64,000 nucleotides of DNA from Alkalinema sp. FACHB-956 (GTDB taxonomy: Bacteria; Cyanobacteriota; Cyanobacteriia; Leptolyngbyales; Leptolyngbyaceae). The translations under genes and the position numbers were made by a program. Positions 1 to 9,380 of this stretch are shown piece by piece; position 1 is the first letter of the stretch; each line of letters opens with the position of its first letter. The notes under the pieces were generated by a model. It was not told the origin of the DNA and searched no databases. It worked only from the letters and a program-made list of their open reading frames with translations. The DNA lies in NCBI RefSeq assembly GCF_014697025.1, contig NZ_JACJRC010000024.1, positions 17,935 to 81,934 on the forward strand, written 5' to 3'.

Positions 1-3000
1 ACCTTTGCGGATGGAGTCGTGAATGCAGGCGGCAACGCTACCCTGACGATCGTGGTAACCCCCACGGGACTCGGCAGCCTCACAAGTGGTACCGCGATCG
101 TTGATCCGAATAACACGATCGCAGAAGCCAACGAAACCAACAATACCGCAGCAGCCATCACAACGGCGGTCATTCCCCCCACTCCACTGGTCACGATCGC
201 GGCCACCGATGCCACTGCCGCAGAATCCGGTACTTCCATCAACTCCGGGACCTTCACCTTCAGCCGCACTGGAGATACCAGCGCCGCCTTAACCGTTACC
301 TATACCATTGGGGGCACTGCCAGCAACACCAACGATTACAACCGATTATCCGGCTCTGTCGTGATTCCAGCGGGCCAAGCTTCTGCGACTGTGGTGATTA
401 CCCCGGTTAACGATGCCACGATCGAAGGTAGCGAAACCGTTACGCTCACCTTAGTTGACGGAGCTACCTACGACCTAGGAACAAGTGCCAATGCAACCGT
501 GACCATTGCCGACAATTCGACGGGCAGTTTAAAGAAAGTTGGCGGGTTTACGAGCACCAAGGGCGCAGAAATTCCTGCCTTTGACCCCGGTAGCGATCGT
601 CTCTTTGTCGTAGCGGGCGAGACCGTTGAAATTTACAGCGTGGGGAATACTGGTGCCCTGACTGCGATCGGGAATTTGAGTCCTGGGTTTACCGTCGCTG
701 GCAGCAATATCCTTCCCAACAGCGTTGCAGTGAAGAATGGCATTGTTGCGGTGGCCTATGCGGTGCAGAATACCACTAGCAATGCTCAACAACGGGGACG
801 AGTCAGCTTTTTCAACGCTGCCGATGGCAGCTTTTTGAATGCGGTGGAAGTGGGCTATCTGCCGGATATGCTGGTCTTCACACCCGACGGTCGCAAAGTC
901 TTAACGGCCAATGAAGGAGAACCCAACAGTTACGGACAGGCCAACTCCTTTGATCCGGAAGGCTCCGTAAGCATTATCAATCTAGCCAATGGGGTCGCCA
1001 ATGCCACGGTACAAACTGCTGACTTCATCGCTTTCAATAGTCAAATCAATGCTTTAAAAGCTTCAGGGGTGAGAATTTTTGGGCCAGGATCGACCGTTGC
1101 CCAGGATCTCGAACCGGAATACATTACGTTTTCTGGGGATGGCACTAAAGCCTACGTGACCTTGCAGGAAAATAATGCCTTGGCGATCGTGGATGTTGCG
1201 ACGGCCACGGTGACGGAGATTAAACCCTTGGGCGTCAAGGATCACAGTCTTGCAGGCAACGGCATTGACCCCAGTGATCAAGATGGTGGTATCAATATCA
1301 GACCCGTGCCGGTGGTGGGACTCTACCAACCCGACGCGATCGCGAGCTACACCATCAACGGGCAAACCTACTACATCACTGCCAACGAAGGGGATTCTCG
1401 CAGCTACACCGGATTTAACGAAGAAGTGCGCGTCGGTTCCAGCAGCTATGTGCTTGATCCCACGGTCTTTCCCAACGCTGCAACCTTGAAACAAAACGCC
1501 AATCTAGGCCGCTTGCAACTCACCAATGCCTCTGGAGATCTCGATGGGGATGGCGATTTCGATCGCATTGAAGCCTTGGGGTCGCGATCGTTTTCGATTT
1601 GGGATGCCACGGGTCGGCAAGTGTTCGACAGTGGGGATCAGTTGGAGCAAATTACGGCAACACAAGTTCCTAGCTTGTTTAATTCCGATGGCAGCTTTAG
1701 TTCCCTTAACTTCGATACTCGCAGTGACAACAAAGGCCCGGAGCCTGAGGGAGTGGTCATTGGAGAAGTCAACAACCGTTTCTATGCCTTCATTGGCCTA
1801 GAACGAACGGGTGATGTGGTGGTCTACGAAGTCACCAATCCTACCAAGCCGCAGTTTATCGAATACATCAATACTCCAGAAGACACCGGAGTAGAAGGCT
1901 TAAGCTTCATTTCTGCCGCTGATAGCCCCACCGGGAAACCCTTGCTGGTGACCGCAAATGAAGTTAGCAAAACGGTAGCTGTTTTTGAATTTACGCCCCC
2001 GGTGCGCATCAGTGACATTCAAGGCACCCGGCATGTGTCGGCCTTCAACGGGCAAGCCGTGAGAAACGTCCAGGGCATTGTCACCGCGATCGCGACCAAC
2101 GGGTTCTACCTCCAAGACCCCACCCCAGACAACAACGAAGCCACCTCCGAGGGCATTTTTATCTTTACGGGGAGTAGCTCCGCTCTGCTAACGGCGCGAA
2201 CGGTGGGCGAGGCTGTTCTCGTCAGTGGTACCGTTTCAGAATTCCGACCCGGTGGCAGTGCCAATAACCTGACCATTACGCAGATTGGCAATAACAACGC
2301 AGTGCAGTCCCTGAGCGTTACCGCCTGGACTAATCCCCCCACCACGACGATCGCCCCTACGGTGCTCGGCAATGGCGGACGGAGAATTCCCAACCAAATT
2401 ATCAGCAATGATGCCGCGAATGGCAATGTTGAAACAGCGGGAACGGTGTTCGATCCCCAACAGGATGGCATTGACTTCTACGAAAGCCTAGAAGGGATGC
2501 TGGTGCAGGTGAATAACCCGATCGCTACGTCGCCCACGGCCAAGTTTGGCAGTTCCGAGGAAATTTGGGTGCTGGCCGATAATGGTGTCAATGCGACCAA
2601 CCGCACCAGCCGAGGGGGGAGTTTAATTACCGCCACAGATTTCAATCCCGAACGGATTCAGATTGATGACTTAATTAATGGCGCAATTACCCTTCCTTCA
2701 GTTAATGTGGGAACCCACCTCAGCACGCTTACAGGGGTCGTCAGCTATGACTTCAACAATTACGAAGTTTTAGTTTCTTCTACACCCACGGTGGTGCAAG
2801 CGTCTCCGCTGCAAAAGGAAGTGACTAACCTGGTGGGTAGCAAAAATCAACTCACCTTTGCCACCTTTAATGTGGAAAACTTAGATCCCGGTGACGGTGA
2901 TGTGAAGTTCAACGCTTTGGCCAACGCGATCGTCAACAATCTGCGCACCCCGGACATTATTAACCTAGAAGAAATTCAGGATAATAACGGAGCCATCAAT

Positions 3001-4161
3001 GATTCGATTGTCGATGCGAATCAAACATTCCAGAAGTTAATTGACGCGATCGTGCAGGCGGGCGGCCCCACCTATGAATATCGCCAAATTAATCCGATCG
3101 ACGATCAAGATGGAGGCGAACCGGGTGGGAACATCCGAGTGGGCTTTTTGTTTAATCCCAGCCGAGGGGTCGGGTTTGTGGAGGGTTCCCTGCAACGGTT
3201 GACGGACACGAACTTGGCGGATGGGGATGCCTTTGCGAATAGCCGGAAGCCACTGGTTGGAACGTTTACGTTTAACGGTGAGCAGGTCACGGTCATTGGC
3301 AACCATTTCAATTCCAAAGGGGGAGATCAACCGTTATTTGGCCCGAACCAGCCCCCTACGCTGAGCAGTGAAGTGCAGCGTAATCAACAAGCGACGATCG
3401 TCAAGGATTACGTGCAAAGCTTGCTGAACAACAATGGGAATGCCAATGTGATTGTGGCAGGGGATTTAAATGACTTTGAATTTTCCAATCCCCTCTCGAT
3501 TTTGGAAAGTGCGGGTTTGACGACTCTGATCGAGACGTTGCCGGAGAATGAGCGGTATACCTACAATTTCCAAGGTAACGCCCAAACGCTGGATCATATC
3601 CTGGCCAGTCAGAATCTTGTTTCCCTGCTAGATGGCGTGGATGTTGTGCATATCAATTCCGAGTTCGCCGAGCAAGTGAGCGATCACGATCCCATTCTTG
3701 CTCTCTTTAATATTGAGGCAAGCAAAACCTTAATGGGATTGAATGGGGTTGATGTTCTCCAGGGAGGTAGCGGCAACGATGTCCTAGATGGAGGCAATGG
3801 TGCAGATACCTTATTTGGTAACCGAGGGAATGATATTTTACTCGGCGGTAATGGGGACGATATCCTGTGGGGTGGCAGTGGCAACGATATCCTGACAGGT
3901 GGACGTGGTGATGATACCTTGAATGGAGGGTTAGGTCGCGATCGCTTTATTTTGACCCGGCATGGTAATGGCAGAGATACGATTCAGGACTTCACCCCTG
4001 GGGATGACTTGATTGGATTGTCTGGTGGTTTAGCCTTTAACCAATTGCGGTTTACTGACATTAATGGTAGCGCTGCTATTCGTTTAGGAACCTCAACGTT
4101 AGCGGTGCTACCAGGGGTAACGGCTAATCAATTGGGTGCGTCTAATTTCTTTACTGTGTAA
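1..4161 (+). CDS. Exported ExeM/NucH-type endonuclease with Calx-beta, choice-of-anchor I and RTX repeats (5' end outside window)
   Basis: The frame is open from base 1, so the N-terminus and any signal peptide lie outside the window; the GTG at 19 is internal. Domains in order: the tail of a CARDB-like beta domain (to about 170), a Calx-beta domain (about 190-510), a choice-of-anchor I propeller-like region (about 520-2000), an OB-like segment, an endonuclease/exonuclease/phosphatase domain (about 2860-3710), and RTX nonapeptides (3730-3960). Nuclease motifs seen: FNVENLDPGD, GNHFNSKG, AGDLNDFEFSNPL, TLDHIL and SDHDPILALF. The repeats are of GGxGxDxL type and bind calcium in the known family. 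This is the ExeM/NucH layout of secreted nucleases that degrade extracellular DNA. Type I secretion is inferred from the C-terminal RTX block. A strong terminator follows. Confidence 0.88.
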   Translation, partial: TFADGVVNAGGNATLTIVVTPTGLGSLTSGTAIVDPNNTIAEANETNNTAAAITTAVIPPTPLVTIAATDATAAESGTSINSGTFTFSRTGDTSAALTVTYTIGGTASNTNDYNRLSGSVVIPAGQASATVVITPVNDATIEGSETVTLTLVDGATYDLGTSANATVTIADNSTGSLKKVGGFTSTKGAEIPAFDPGSDRLFVVAGETVEIYSVGNTGALTAIGNLSPGFTVAGSNILPNSVAVKNGIVAVAYAVQNTTSNAQQRGRVSFFNAADGSFLNAVEVGYLPDMLVFTPDGRKVLTANEGEPNSYGQANSFDPEGSVSIINLANGVANATVQTADFIAFNSQINALKASGVRIFGPGSTVAQDLEPEYITFSGDGTKAYVTLQENNALAIVDVATATVTEIKPLGVKDHSLAGNGIDPSDQDGGINIRPVPVVGLYQPDAIASYTINGQTYYITANEGDSRSYTGFNEEVRVGSSSYVLDPTVFPNAATLKQNANLGRLQLTNASGDLDGDGDFDRIEALGSRSFSIWDATGRQVFDSGDQLEQITATQVPSLFNSDGSFSSLNFDTRSDNKGPEPEGVVIGEVNNRFYAFIGLERTGDVVVYEVTNPTKPQFIEYINTPEDTGVEGLSFISAADSPTGKPLLVTANEVSKTVAVFEFTPPVRISDIQGTRHVSAFNGQAVRNVQGIVTAIATNGFYLQDPTPDNNEATSEGIFIFTGSSSALLTARTVGEAVLVSGTVSEFRPGGSANNLTITQIGNNNAVQSLSVTAWTNPPTTTIAPTVLGNGGRRIPNQIISNDAANGNVETAGTVFDPQQDGIDFYESLEGMLVQVNNPIATSPTAKFGSSEEIWVLADNGVNATNRTSRGGSLITATDFNPERIQIDDLINGAITLPSVNVGTHLSTLTGVVSYDFNNYEVLVSSTPTVVQASPLQKEVTNLVGSKNQLTFATFNVENLDPGDGDVKFNALANAIVNNLRTPDIINLEEIQDNNGAINDSIVDANQTFQKLIDAIVQAGGPTYEYRQINPIDDQDGGEPGGNIRVGFLFNPSRGVGFVEGSLQRLTDTNLADGDAFANSRKPLVGTFTFNGEQVTVIGNHFNSKGGDQPLFGPNQPPTLSSEVQRNQQATIVKDYVQSLLNNNGNANVIVAGDLNDFEFSNPLSILESAGLTTLIETLPENERYTYNFQGNAQTLDHILASQNLVSLLDGVDVVHINSEFAEQVSDHDPILALFNIEASKTLMGLNGVDVLQGGSGNDVLDGGNGADTLFGNRGNDILLGGNGDDILWGGSGNDILTGGRGDDTLNGGLGRDRFILTRHGNGRDTIQDFTPGDDLIGLSGGLAFNQLRFTDINGSAAIRLGTSTLAVLPGVTANQLGASNFFTV

Positions 4162-4203
4162 TGCTCACGGTGTCATTACTGCGTAATCGCTACTGTGTAA
4201 TGC
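4152..4203 (+). repeat. Three near-tandem copies of a 13-14 bp unit over the stop codon
   Basis: TACTGTGTAATGC occurs at 4152-4164 and 4191-4203, with a variant TACTGCGTAATCGC at 4177-4190. The first copy contains the last codons and the stop of the nuclease gene, so the gene end has been copied into the downstream spacer. Confidence 0.8.
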
Positions 4204-4276
4204 ATCTACAAATTATTGCTCGATAATCCCAGGGCATCACAGTAACGCTTTTACGCTCAATTTGGTTCCCAAAATG

Positions 4277-4326
4277 CTCTAGCTTTTGTACCCGATCGTG
4301 GGGTAAACAAAGGCTAGAGTTTTTTT
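4277..4326 (+). terminator. Intrinsic terminator of the nuclease gene
   Basis: CTCTAGC at 4277-4283 pairs with GCTAGAG at 4313-4319. Inner pairs extend the stem (TTTGT/ACAAA and ACCC/GGGT, with small bulges), and seven T follow directly. It may also serve the convergent oxidoreductase gene. Confidence 0.85.
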
Positions 4327-4364
4327 AGGAACTTCCTTGACCGTAATGGGTCGTGTTAACCCAT

Positions 4365-6653
4365 TTAAATCTCAGAACAATCAGCGTAGACAAAAATTGG
4401 AACTCGCTTGAAGGCAGGAGTCCCAGCCCGTTCATCCACGGGAGCGCTAAAAATTGCATTCGCTTCTGGATAAAACATCAACGCTGCACCGGAACGCACT
4501 GCGCCGTAGATCACCTCAACGTTAGTCATTGTTCCGGCATTGCCCTGGACGGTAACCCGTTGGTGTTGCTGGAGATTAACCCGTTCTGCATCCGATCGAT
4601 GCATCAAAATACAATTGCGGTGGGGAATGCCACGATATTTATCGCCAATTTGATAAACAACTGTATTGTGCTGGGAATAGCTGCGAACCGTCATAAGTGT
4701 TAGTAGCAAACCCTTGGCGGATTCCGGCACCCCCAATTCCTGCACTGTCGGTAAAGCCAAATCGGGCAGAGGTGTGGTGGCCATCATCGCTTTACCCGAG
4801 GGCGTGAAAAACTTCGGTTCCGTTAAAATACGACCTCCGATCGTAAATTCCTCATTCGTCTCATCAATTTTGGCAATCTTTTCGTAGCCGGAAACGGTTT
4901 GGCCAATCAACTCACGAATGTAACGGGTATCCTGTAACCATCGCCAATTCACGGGATAGTTTCCATGAATGCGAGCCGCTAACTCCGTTAAAAATTGAAT
5001 TTCAGGAATCACATCTGCATCCTTAAGATGGGTTTCTCCGACATCATTAAAACGAACAAAATTGTTCCCCGATTCCACCGTGGTTTTGTGGGGATTTTCA
5101 AAGCGATTCAGCACCGGAATCACGATCGTATTGTGCTTGGCTAAGCCGTGGAAATGGCCTAGGTTGGGCTTGGTTGCAACGTAGATAATCGTTTCGATCT
5201 TGCCCAAGGCTCGCTTGGCTTGAGTCGAGTCAGGGTTGGCCCCGTACAAGTTGCCCCCTAAACACAGCAGGGTATCCACCTTATCTGCATCTGCCGCTTC
5301 AATCAACGATCGGGTGTCGTAGCCCTTCGTTTTACTTAACGGTTTGCCGAGCAGGTGTTCCAATTTGGTTTGCAATTCTTGTTTGAGCTTAGCCGTGGTC
5401 ACCCCCATTGATCCAAAGCCTTGGACGTTGGAATGGCCGCGCACCGGCATAACGCCAGCTCCTTCCCGCCCCACATTGCCAGACATCAATGCCGTATTGA
5501 CGATGCTAATCACATTATCTACACCGTTGCGGTGCTGCGTAATCCCCATGGCCCAACCAAAGACAACGCCTTTGGCAGTCCCAATAATCGTGGCAGCAGC
5601 GGCAATGTCTGCCTGCGATACGCCACAGGTTGAGGTAATTTCGTCCCAGGGCGTCGATCGAGCCTGTTCCACCACAGCTTGCCAATTTTCTGTGTAAGCT
5701 TCCAGGTACGCCTGTCGTAAAAAGCCCTGCTCAATTAAGGATTTTTGAATTCCGATAAACAGTGCGACATCACTACCGGGAATTGGTTGGAGATAGAGAG
5801 AGGCAATGTCCGAGCCAGGAATGAGTGACTTCACTGGAAATGCTGGAGACCCAAATTTGACTAATCCAATTTCCATAACTGGATTAATGACAATGACTTT
5901 GCCCCCCCGATCGCGGAGTTCAATCAACTCATTCATCAAGCGAGGATGGTTATAGGCGGAGTTGGCTCCTGCTAGAACGACACAATCGGACTGCTTGAGA
6001 CTTTCCAAACTGACCACCGATGTTTTTGTGCCAAACATTGCGGTTAAGGCATTGGTGGAAGGTGCATGGCACAGGTCAGAGCAATCTGCCAGGTTGTTGG
6101 AACCCAAGGCCCGAATCAGCAATTGCAGCAAAAAAGCCGCTTCATTGGACGATCGACCGGAACTGTAGGAAGCAACCCGCTCCGGAGCCTTTTGGAACGC
6201 AGTTGCGGCGATGTTATACACTGCCTCCCAGGAAATGCGTTCATAGTAATCAGCCCCAGCCCGACGAATCATGGGAAAACCCAAACGACCTAAGCGATCG
6301 GCGTCCCGTGAGGAAAGTTTTTGCAGGTCGGCAAGGCTACGCTGGGCAAAGATTTGCGGGGGAATCGCGGGCTGAATTTCTGCGGAAATGGCTTCCACAC
6401 TTTTCATGCAGCGTTGTAGTTTCTCTCCCGTTTCGTTGGTGAATCCCCCTTTTTGTCCACCCGTTCCCCAGGAACAGGAAAGGCAAGCACTATGATGCAG
6501 CAGCGTTTTCCAAATTTTTGGGCCTTCCGGCGACAACGTATGCTCGGCCCAATATTCAATAATGGGTAGTCCCCCTCCGATCGCGGGTGTCTCTTCATTC
6601 GTTTCGTGGGCTGGTGGAATGGGTTGGAGATTTTGCAGTGGATCGGAACTCAT
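4365..6653 (-). CDS. FdhF/YdeP-family molybdopterin oxidoreductase
   Basis: A 762-residue protein of the formate-dehydrogenase-alpha-like YdeP group. The N-terminus carries CLSC (C57, C60) and a further Cys near residue 92, consistent with an iron-sulfur site. The molybdopterin domains show YNHPRLM, GWAMGITQHRNGVDNV and a long glycine-rich middle (GNVGREGAGVMPVRGHSNVQG) typical of the family. The C-terminal cap (about 640-760) is the molydopterin-dinucleotide-binding type, with the RSYSQHNTVVYQ and RGIPHRNC regions. Length fits the family. No signal peptide is seen, so it is cytoplasmic; the physiological substrate of YdeP proteins is not established. It stands alone, convergent with the upstream nuclease gene. 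The ATG at 6653 is the first start and no better one follows. Confidence 0.88.
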   Translation of the reverse strand: MSSDPLQNLQPIPPAHETNEETPAIGGGLPIIEYWAEHTLSPEGPKIWKTLLHHSACLSCSWGTGGQKGGFTNETGEKLQRCMKSVEAISAEIQPAIPPQIFAQRSLADLQKLSSRDADRLGRLGFPMIRRAGADYYERISWEAVYNIAATAFQKAPERVASYSSGRSSNEAAFLLQLLIRALGSNNLADCSDLCHAPSTNALTAMFGTKTSVVSLESLKQSDCVVLAGANSAYNHPRLMNELIELRDRGGKVIVINPVMEIGLVKFGSPAFPVKSLIPGSDIASLYLQPIPGSDVALFIGIQKSLIEQGFLRQAYLEAYTENWQAVVEQARSTPWDEITSTCGVSQADIAAAATIIGTAKGVVFGWAMGITQHRNGVDNVISIVNTALMSGNVGREGAGVMPVRGHSNVQGFGSMGVTTAKLKQELQTKLEHLLGKPLSKTKGYDTRSLIEAADADKVDTLLCLGGNLYGANPDSTQAKRALGKIETIIYVATKPNLGHFHGLAKHNTIVIPVLNRFENPHKTTVESGNNFVRFNDVGETHLKDADVIPEIQFLTELAARIHGNYPVNWRWLQDTRYIRELIGQTVSGYEKIAKIDETNEEFTIGGRILTEPKFFTPSGKAMMATTPLPDLALPTVQELGVPESAKGLLLTLMTVRSYSQHNTVVYQIGDKYRGIPHRNCILMHRSDAERVNLQQHQRVTVQGNAGTMTNVEVIYGAVRSGAALMFYPEANAIFSAPVDERAGTPAFKRVPIFVYADCSEI

Positions 6654-7031
6654 TCAAATACCCTCCCAGTAATTCGATCGAATAACGATGGATAACCCTA
6701 TCGCCATTATGAAATGAACCGCTGAATCAAGTCGTCTTTGGTCACGGAACTGTAATGATTGAACACCGCGTATATCAAGACTTCAAAATTGCAGTATCCC
6801 GTGAGTCAACAGTTGTTTCAATGATTCATCGAATAGGCACCATCGTAAATCATTGCCCCAAGTGCGCCTAACCCCATTAGAGAGAGATGTCGGAATTGAC
6901 AGCCCATGGCCAAGTCCCCCTTCTGTATGACGACGCGATCGCGATCGCGTCGTTAGGCTAATGAGAGCACTACGAATGCCGGTGTATCTGGTATCGCAAC
7001 ATCTCATGAATCAATCACTTTATGGAATTCA
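6654..7031. other. Gene-free spacer with a 24-bp perfect palindrome
   Basis: No convincing gene. At 6930-6953 the sequence is a perfect 24-bp palindrome made of ACGAC, two overlapping HIP1 octamers and GTCGT. The rest holds the upstream region of the oxidoreductase (next to 6653) and the tail side of the acyltransferase gene. Confidence 0.7.
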
Positions 7032-8222
7032 TTAAACTTCAAACTGCACAGGTTCCTGCTTAAAGGGCAAATCCTGGTTGATCGCATCCATTTCCTGCTG
7101 TTCTAGGTCGTTAATCCGATCTATGTGGGTTCTGAGAATTTGCGACAGACGCGGCTCGTAGAAGCGATGCATGGAATAGTTAGGCGTCGCTGGAAACCCC
7201 CGGCGTTTTTTGTGCCGTCCGCCAGCCCCCGGATCAAAGATTTGAACATTATTCTGAATCGCCCACTCGATCGGGCTGTAGTAGCAAGCCTCAAAATGTA
7301 AGCAATCAATCTCATCCACCGAGCCCCAATAGCGCCCATACAAGCGATCGGCCTTCGTCAAGCAGAAGGACATGCCCACGGGCTGAGTTTCCTCTCCGGC
7401 ATGGTAGGCTGCAAATAACAGCAAATATTGCGAAAAGTCAGAATGTAATTGCTCAAAAAACTTTCGAGTTAAATACTTGCTGCCCCACCAACCAAACTTA
7501 TCGCAGGTGTCACTGTAAAAGCGATACATCTGGCTCAATAACCCTAAGGATACTTGCTCTCCTTGCCAGACTTTGAACTGTAATCCTGCTTGGTCAACGG
7601 CCTTACGTTCCCGCTTAATATTACGACGCTGATTGGCATTGAATGCTTTTAAATAATGATCAAAGTCATGATAATTTTGATTTTGCCAAACATAACTATG
7701 GTGCAACCAAGCACTAAACCCTTGTCGTTCTAAAACAGGTTTCCATTCTGGATCAACATAAAGGAAATTACAGCCCGAAATTTGATTGCGAATACAGAAG
7801 TGATCAATTTCATTGACCATTTTCGCGGTAATTTCATCTTCGTCTTCCCCCGGTGCAATCAAAAACCGATAGCCCTCTGCGGGGGTAAAGGGAGACATGC
7901 CCAACAACTTAGGATAGTATTCGATCCCTAAGCGATCGGCCAAATCCGCCCATTGATGATCAAAGACAAACTCCCCGTAACTATGACCCTTGACATAGAG
8001 CGGAGCCGCCGCAATGAGCTCCCGATCGCGCCACATTGTTAAGTGATTCGGCAACCACCCGGTACGCGCTGTTGTACTTCCTGACGTTTCCATATTGTGC
8101 AGCCACGCCCATTCCAAAAACGGCGTTTTCAGCGGCTTGGCCATGGCATCCCAGGCACCTTGGGGAATTTCAGAAATATGATTTGTCCAAACCAGGTTAT
8201 ACCGCGTTTTTGATTCCACCAT
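7032..8222 (-). CDS. FemAB-like GNAT-fold acyltransferase (COG3146/PF04339 type)
   Basis: About 396 residues. The family is recognised from the N-terminal AWDAMAKPLKTPFLEWAWL, the LIAAAPLYVKGHSYGEFVFD strand region, the middle NANQRRNIKRERKAV, and the C-terminal DPGAGGRHKKRRGF segment, which is diagnostic for the group often labelled peptidoglycan biosynthesis / N-acetyltransferase. The true acceptor is unknown. An upstream ATG at 8258 would add 12 residues. I prefer the ATG at 8222 because AGGA lies 8 nt before it, while the extension lacks a ribosome-binding site and is crossed by a HIP1 octamer. The gene is monocistronic, with divergent space to the next gene on the plus strand. Confidence 0.83.
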   Translation of the reverse strand: MVESKTRYNLVWTNHISEIPQGAWDAMAKPLKTPFLEWAWLHNMETSGSTTARTGWLPNHLTMWRDRELIAAAPLYVKGHSYGEFVFDHQWADLADRLGIEYYPKLLGMSPFTPAEGYRFLIAPGEDEDEITAKMVNEIDHFCIRNQISGCNFLYVDPEWKPVLERQGFSAWLHHSYVWQNQNYHDFDHYLKAFNANQRRNIKRERKAVDQAGLQFKVWQGEQVSLGLLSQMYRFYSDTCDKFGWWGSKYLTRKFFEQLHSDFSQYLLLFAAYHAGEETQPVGMSFCLTKADRLYGRYWGSVDEIDCLHFEACYYSPIEWAIQNNVQIFDPGAGGRHKKRRGFPATPNYSMHRFYEPRLSQILRTHIDRINDLEQQEMDAINQDLPFKQEPVQFEV

Positions 8223-8632
8223 ACCCAAATTCCTGTGCTGTCCCTGCGATCGCCTCATCTAGCTTAATCTAGCAATTTTACTTCTGGACTAGAATTTCCC
8301 AAACCCTGACAATGGATCCCCAAAGTCTCTGCCCCTCAACCCGATACATTACAAATTAGTTTTTTATATATAAAGCAGCAAGGCATATCTTCTTTTTAAA
8401 TCATTAACCTGTATTTTCCGGGGAACTTTTGCAACATCTATCCCAAGGTTAATAGACAAGTAGTCCTAAAGAAGTAGGATTGTTCCCTCTTTAGAAAGAT
8501 TTCCATTGTGGGTAGGGTTGACTAGGCTAAACCATAGCCGCAATTCGTTCAGTGACGGATTGGCTACACTCAGCCAGGGAAAGTGCAATCCTTTGGTTTT
8601 GCACTTCTACCTACTCGCAAAGGAGATTGATA
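8223..8632. other. Divergent intergenic region, promoter-containing
   Basis: About 410 bp between two divergent genes. It is AT-rich around 8355-8380 (TTTTTTATATATAAAG). No gene, tRNA or strong hairpin is seen; it must contain the promoter of the small secreted protein gene. Confidence 0.5.
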
Positions 8633-9052
8633 ATGCGAATTCAATTGAAGCAGATGGTTGTACTAAGCGCGATCGCAGGTGTGATGGGATACACCGCCCT
8701 GCCAGCCCGTGCTGCCGATATGCCAACTGCAACAACGCCTGCCCTAGAAAAAGAAACCATTACTGGGGCGAGATCGGTAGAATTGCCCACCCCGCCCGTT
8801 GCACCGATGTATTTCACCCTGCCGATCGAAGTTAAGGTGGTCAAAGACACCAGCGTTACAACTGATACGCCCATTACCGATAAAAATTCTAAAGATATTG
8901 CAGCTTGGGCCGCAGCGGTCAGTGCCTGCTTGAAGGAAAAGCCAGCCTTGGTTCGGCAGGTGGGCGAAGAGCAGGTTCCTTTTGATGTCAACGGCACCGC
9001 CAACGGCACCATCAAGCTCAATGCAAACGATAAACCGGTTTGTCCGGCTTAA
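8633..9052 (+). CDS. Small secreted protein of unknown function
   Basis: The ATG at 8633 has AAAGGAG 7 nt upstream, so it is chosen over an earlier in-frame start at 8552. The product is 139 residues with a clear Sec signal peptide: a basic MRIQLKQ start, a hydrophobic stretch, and ALPARAADM as the likely cleavage region. The mature part is mostly polar and acidic, with a proline-rich stretch (ELPTPPVAPMYF) and two cysteines (in AVSACLKEK and PVCPA) that could form a disulfide. No family is recognised. An intrinsic terminator at 9217-9247 ends the transcript, so it is probably monocistronic. Confidence 0.72.
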   Translation: MRIQLKQMVVLSAIAGVMGYTALPARAADMPTATTPALEKETITGARSVELPTPPVAPMYFTLPIEVKVVKDTSVTTDTPITDKNSKDIAAWAAAVSACLKEKPALVRQVGEEQVPFDVNGTANGTIKLNANDKPVCPA

Positions 9053-9068
9053 CCGGTTTGTCCAGCTT
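9033..9068 (+). repeat. 18-bp tandem duplication spanning the stop codon
   Basis: AACCGGTTTGTCCGGCTT at 9033-9050 is followed directly by a copy with one mismatch at 9051-9068. The last codons and stop of the secreted protein gene are thus repeated downstream. Confidence 0.85.
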
Positions 9069-9216
9069 AAGAGATTAACCGAATTCAAGATTGACAGATT
9101 TTTAATTCCTGACGCTTAATTTCTCACCCTGAAGCGTCTTCCCCAATATTCTTCTCGATTTTTTGACCGTTGGTTTTGACCGCTGGTTTTGAAGAATTGT
9201 CAGCATCAATCCCGTT

Positions 9217-9247
9217 GGGGTGTTCTTTGGACACCCCTTCTTTTTTT
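9217..9247 (+). terminator. Intrinsic terminator between the secreted-protein gene and lysC
   Basis: GGGGTGT (9217-9223) and ACACCCC (9231-9237) form a perfect 7-bp stem with a 7-nt loop, followed by TTCTTTTTTT. Confidence 0.88.
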
Positions 9248-9380
9248 AGGAAAATCCCAAAAAAACTCGATCGAAGCGCTCGATTTTTCCTATCCTCAGT
9301 CACCATAAAGTAGTAAGCTCAGTCAGGCAGATTTCTTGGGGCCCGTCCCGTTTTCTCTGTTGCATGGGGTTATTGGTTAT

